Below, one piece after another: positions 63,283 to 64,000 of a stretch of DNA of 64,000 bases; within the stretch, counting starts at the first letter, position 1, and each line of letters opens with the position of its first letter. The notes under the pieces are model-generated. The model did not search any database, had not been told where the DNA came from, and worked only from the letters and a program-made list of their open reading frames with translations. The position numbers and the translations under genes are program-made. Where the stretch lies: the NCBI RefSeq assembly GCF_009193215.1, contig NZ_VYVA01000006.1, positions 62,001 through 126,000 on the forward strand, given 5' to 3'. Source of the DNA: Flavicella marina. GTDB taxonomy: Bacteria > Bacteroidota > Bacteroidia > Flavobacteriales > Flavobacteriaceae.

Positions 63283-64000
63283 CGCTAATGTTCTTTCTAA
63301 AGCCATTCCTCTAGAGCCCTTTATGAGATAGGTGCAAGGAGTTGGTTCAAATGATTTACTAAAAGCCTCAAAAGAAGTATGCAAATTACCTTTTGAGGTT
63401 TTTACTTTTGAGAAATGTTCACCGATAAAATGTAATTGTTCGAAATCGAGTGATTGGGCATATTCTACAATATCTTGATGTTCTTTTTCGCTGTCAACAC
63501 CGAGTTCAAACATATCACCTAAAATCACGACTTTATTTGCTGAACTCATTCTTGAGAAGTTGTCAAGAGCTGCTTTCATGCTAGTAGGGTTTGCATTGTA
63601 TGCATCCAAAATAATTTTCGTCCCTTTTTTTTCTATTATTTGTGATCTGTTATTATCTGGGGTATAGTTCTCGATAGCAGATTTGATTTGTTCTGTGGTT
63701 ATCTTGAAATGTTTTCCTATGGTAATTGCGGCCTTAATATTTGAAAAGTTATAGGTTCCTATTAAGTTTGTTTTTATTCTAGTTTTATCCAATGCAATCT
63801 CAAGAAATGGATTGGAATCAAGTAGCGTTATATTCTCGTAAAAATTGATGGAGGTGATATTTTCTGTTTTCGATACCTGGATGTGATCTTCAGGATTTAC
63901 AAATGCAGTTTTTTCGTTCTTTTGTAGGTAAGTATATATTTCTGATTTACCTTTGATTACACCTTCAACGCCACCAAAACCTTCTAAGTGTGCTTTTCCA
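63271..64000 (-). CDS. murF: UDP-N-acetylmuramoyl-tripeptide-D-alanyl-D-alanine ligase (MurF), 3' part
   Basis: The frame stays open from 63271 to the right edge, giving the last 243 residues; the start is outside the window. GKAHLEGFGGVEGVIKGKSE is the central-domain motif of Mur ligases, followed by GTYNFSNIKAAITIGKHFKI, DAYNANPTSMKAALDNF and GDMFELGVDSEKEHQDI, all typical of MurF. It adds D-Ala-D-Ala to the UDP-MurNAc-tripeptide. A shorter frame ending at 63792 would miss this N-terminal continuation. Its end overlaps the end of the kinase gene by 12 bases. Confidence 0.93.
   Translation of the reverse strand, partial: GKAHLEGFGGVEGVIKGKSEIYTYLQKNEKTAFVNPEDHIQVSKTENITSINFYENITLLDSNPFLEIALDKTRIKTNLIGTYNFSNIKAAITIGKHFKITTEQIKSAIENYTPDNNRSQIIEKKGTKIILDAYNANPTSMKAALDNFSRMSSANKVVILGDMFELGVDSEKEHQDIVEYAQSLDFEQLHFIGEHFSKVKTSKGNLHTSFEAFSKSFEPTPCTYLIKGSRGMALERTLALFD

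Noticed and set aside
1-64000. tRNA, rRNA, insertion sequence or prophage genes
   Set aside because: Nearly all gaps are under 300 bases and none shows tRNA features; no transposase, integrase or phage structural protein was found.

Overview
The window is AT-rich chromosomal DNA from a member of the Flavobacteriaceae (phylum Bacteroidota), probably marine or from another polysaccharide-rich habitat. The evidence is a set of lineage markers: a SusC/SusD/SusE outer-membrane glycan uptake locus, two secreted proteins with C-terminal type IX secretion (T9SS) sorting domains, thrombospondin type 3 Asp-rich calcium repeats, the Bacteroidota families DUF3822 and DUF4494 plus DUF2911, and many promoters of the Bacteroidota form TTG-N(17-23)-TANNTTTG. 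I found no rRNA, tRNA, CRISPR array, insertion sequence or prophage.

Layout. 1-5.9 kb is housekeeping: the tail of a probable periplasmic peptidyl-prolyl isomerase, an rsmD/DUF3822/membrane-protein operon, a RecD-like helicase, an LpxR-like lipid A deacylase and lipA. The spacer between lipA and the LpxR gene holds a strong sigma-54 promoter match, a 5' hairpin and a terminator, which together look like a small RNA gene. 5.9-12.2 kb is one 2089-residue secreted multidomain protein. 12.5-14.1 kb is a solitary sodium/sugar symporter very like vSGLT. 14.2-21.9 kb holds conserved genes: DUF4494, DUF1853, TsaC/Sua5, a GT2 glycosyltransferase, an HsdR_N-type nuclease-fold protein, holA, a MORN-type protein, mnmA and menA.

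21.9-31 kb has a secreted PIG-L deacetylase, a 35-residue membrane peptide and a sodium:solute symporter in tight order, then DUF2911, a metallo-hydrolase, and menC, a CPBP protease and menE. With menA these men genes serve menaquinone synthesis. 31-35.2 kb is a peptide-use operon: a secreted DPP4-like dipeptidyl peptidase, a POT dipeptide transporter and a thioredoxin-fold protein. 35.4-40.3 kb has a gamma-carbonic anhydrase, guaA, a LysM/periplasmic-binding lipoprotein and a CpsB-like phosphatase.

40.3-62.3 kb is a complete alpha-glucan (starch/maltodextrin) utilization locus in two divergent arms. The minus arm encodes SusC, SusD, SusE, a T9SS-exported GH13 amylase and a small lipoprotein with two FN3-like domains. 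The plus arm encodes a LacI-family regulator, an SLC45/MalT-like maltose transporter, beta-phosphoglucomutase, a GH65 maltose phosphorylase, a GH31 alpha-glucosidase and two GH13 lipoproteins. A perfect 18-bp palindrome of the LacI-operator type lies between the arms. The inferred route is: surface amylase cuts alpha-glucan, SusCDE imports oligosaccharides, periplasmic GH13/GH31 trim them, the SLC45 carrier moves maltose inward, and GH65 plus PgmB turn maltose and phosphate into glucose and glucose-6-phosphate. The window ends with an N-acetylglucosamine-kinase-like gene and the 3' part of murF.
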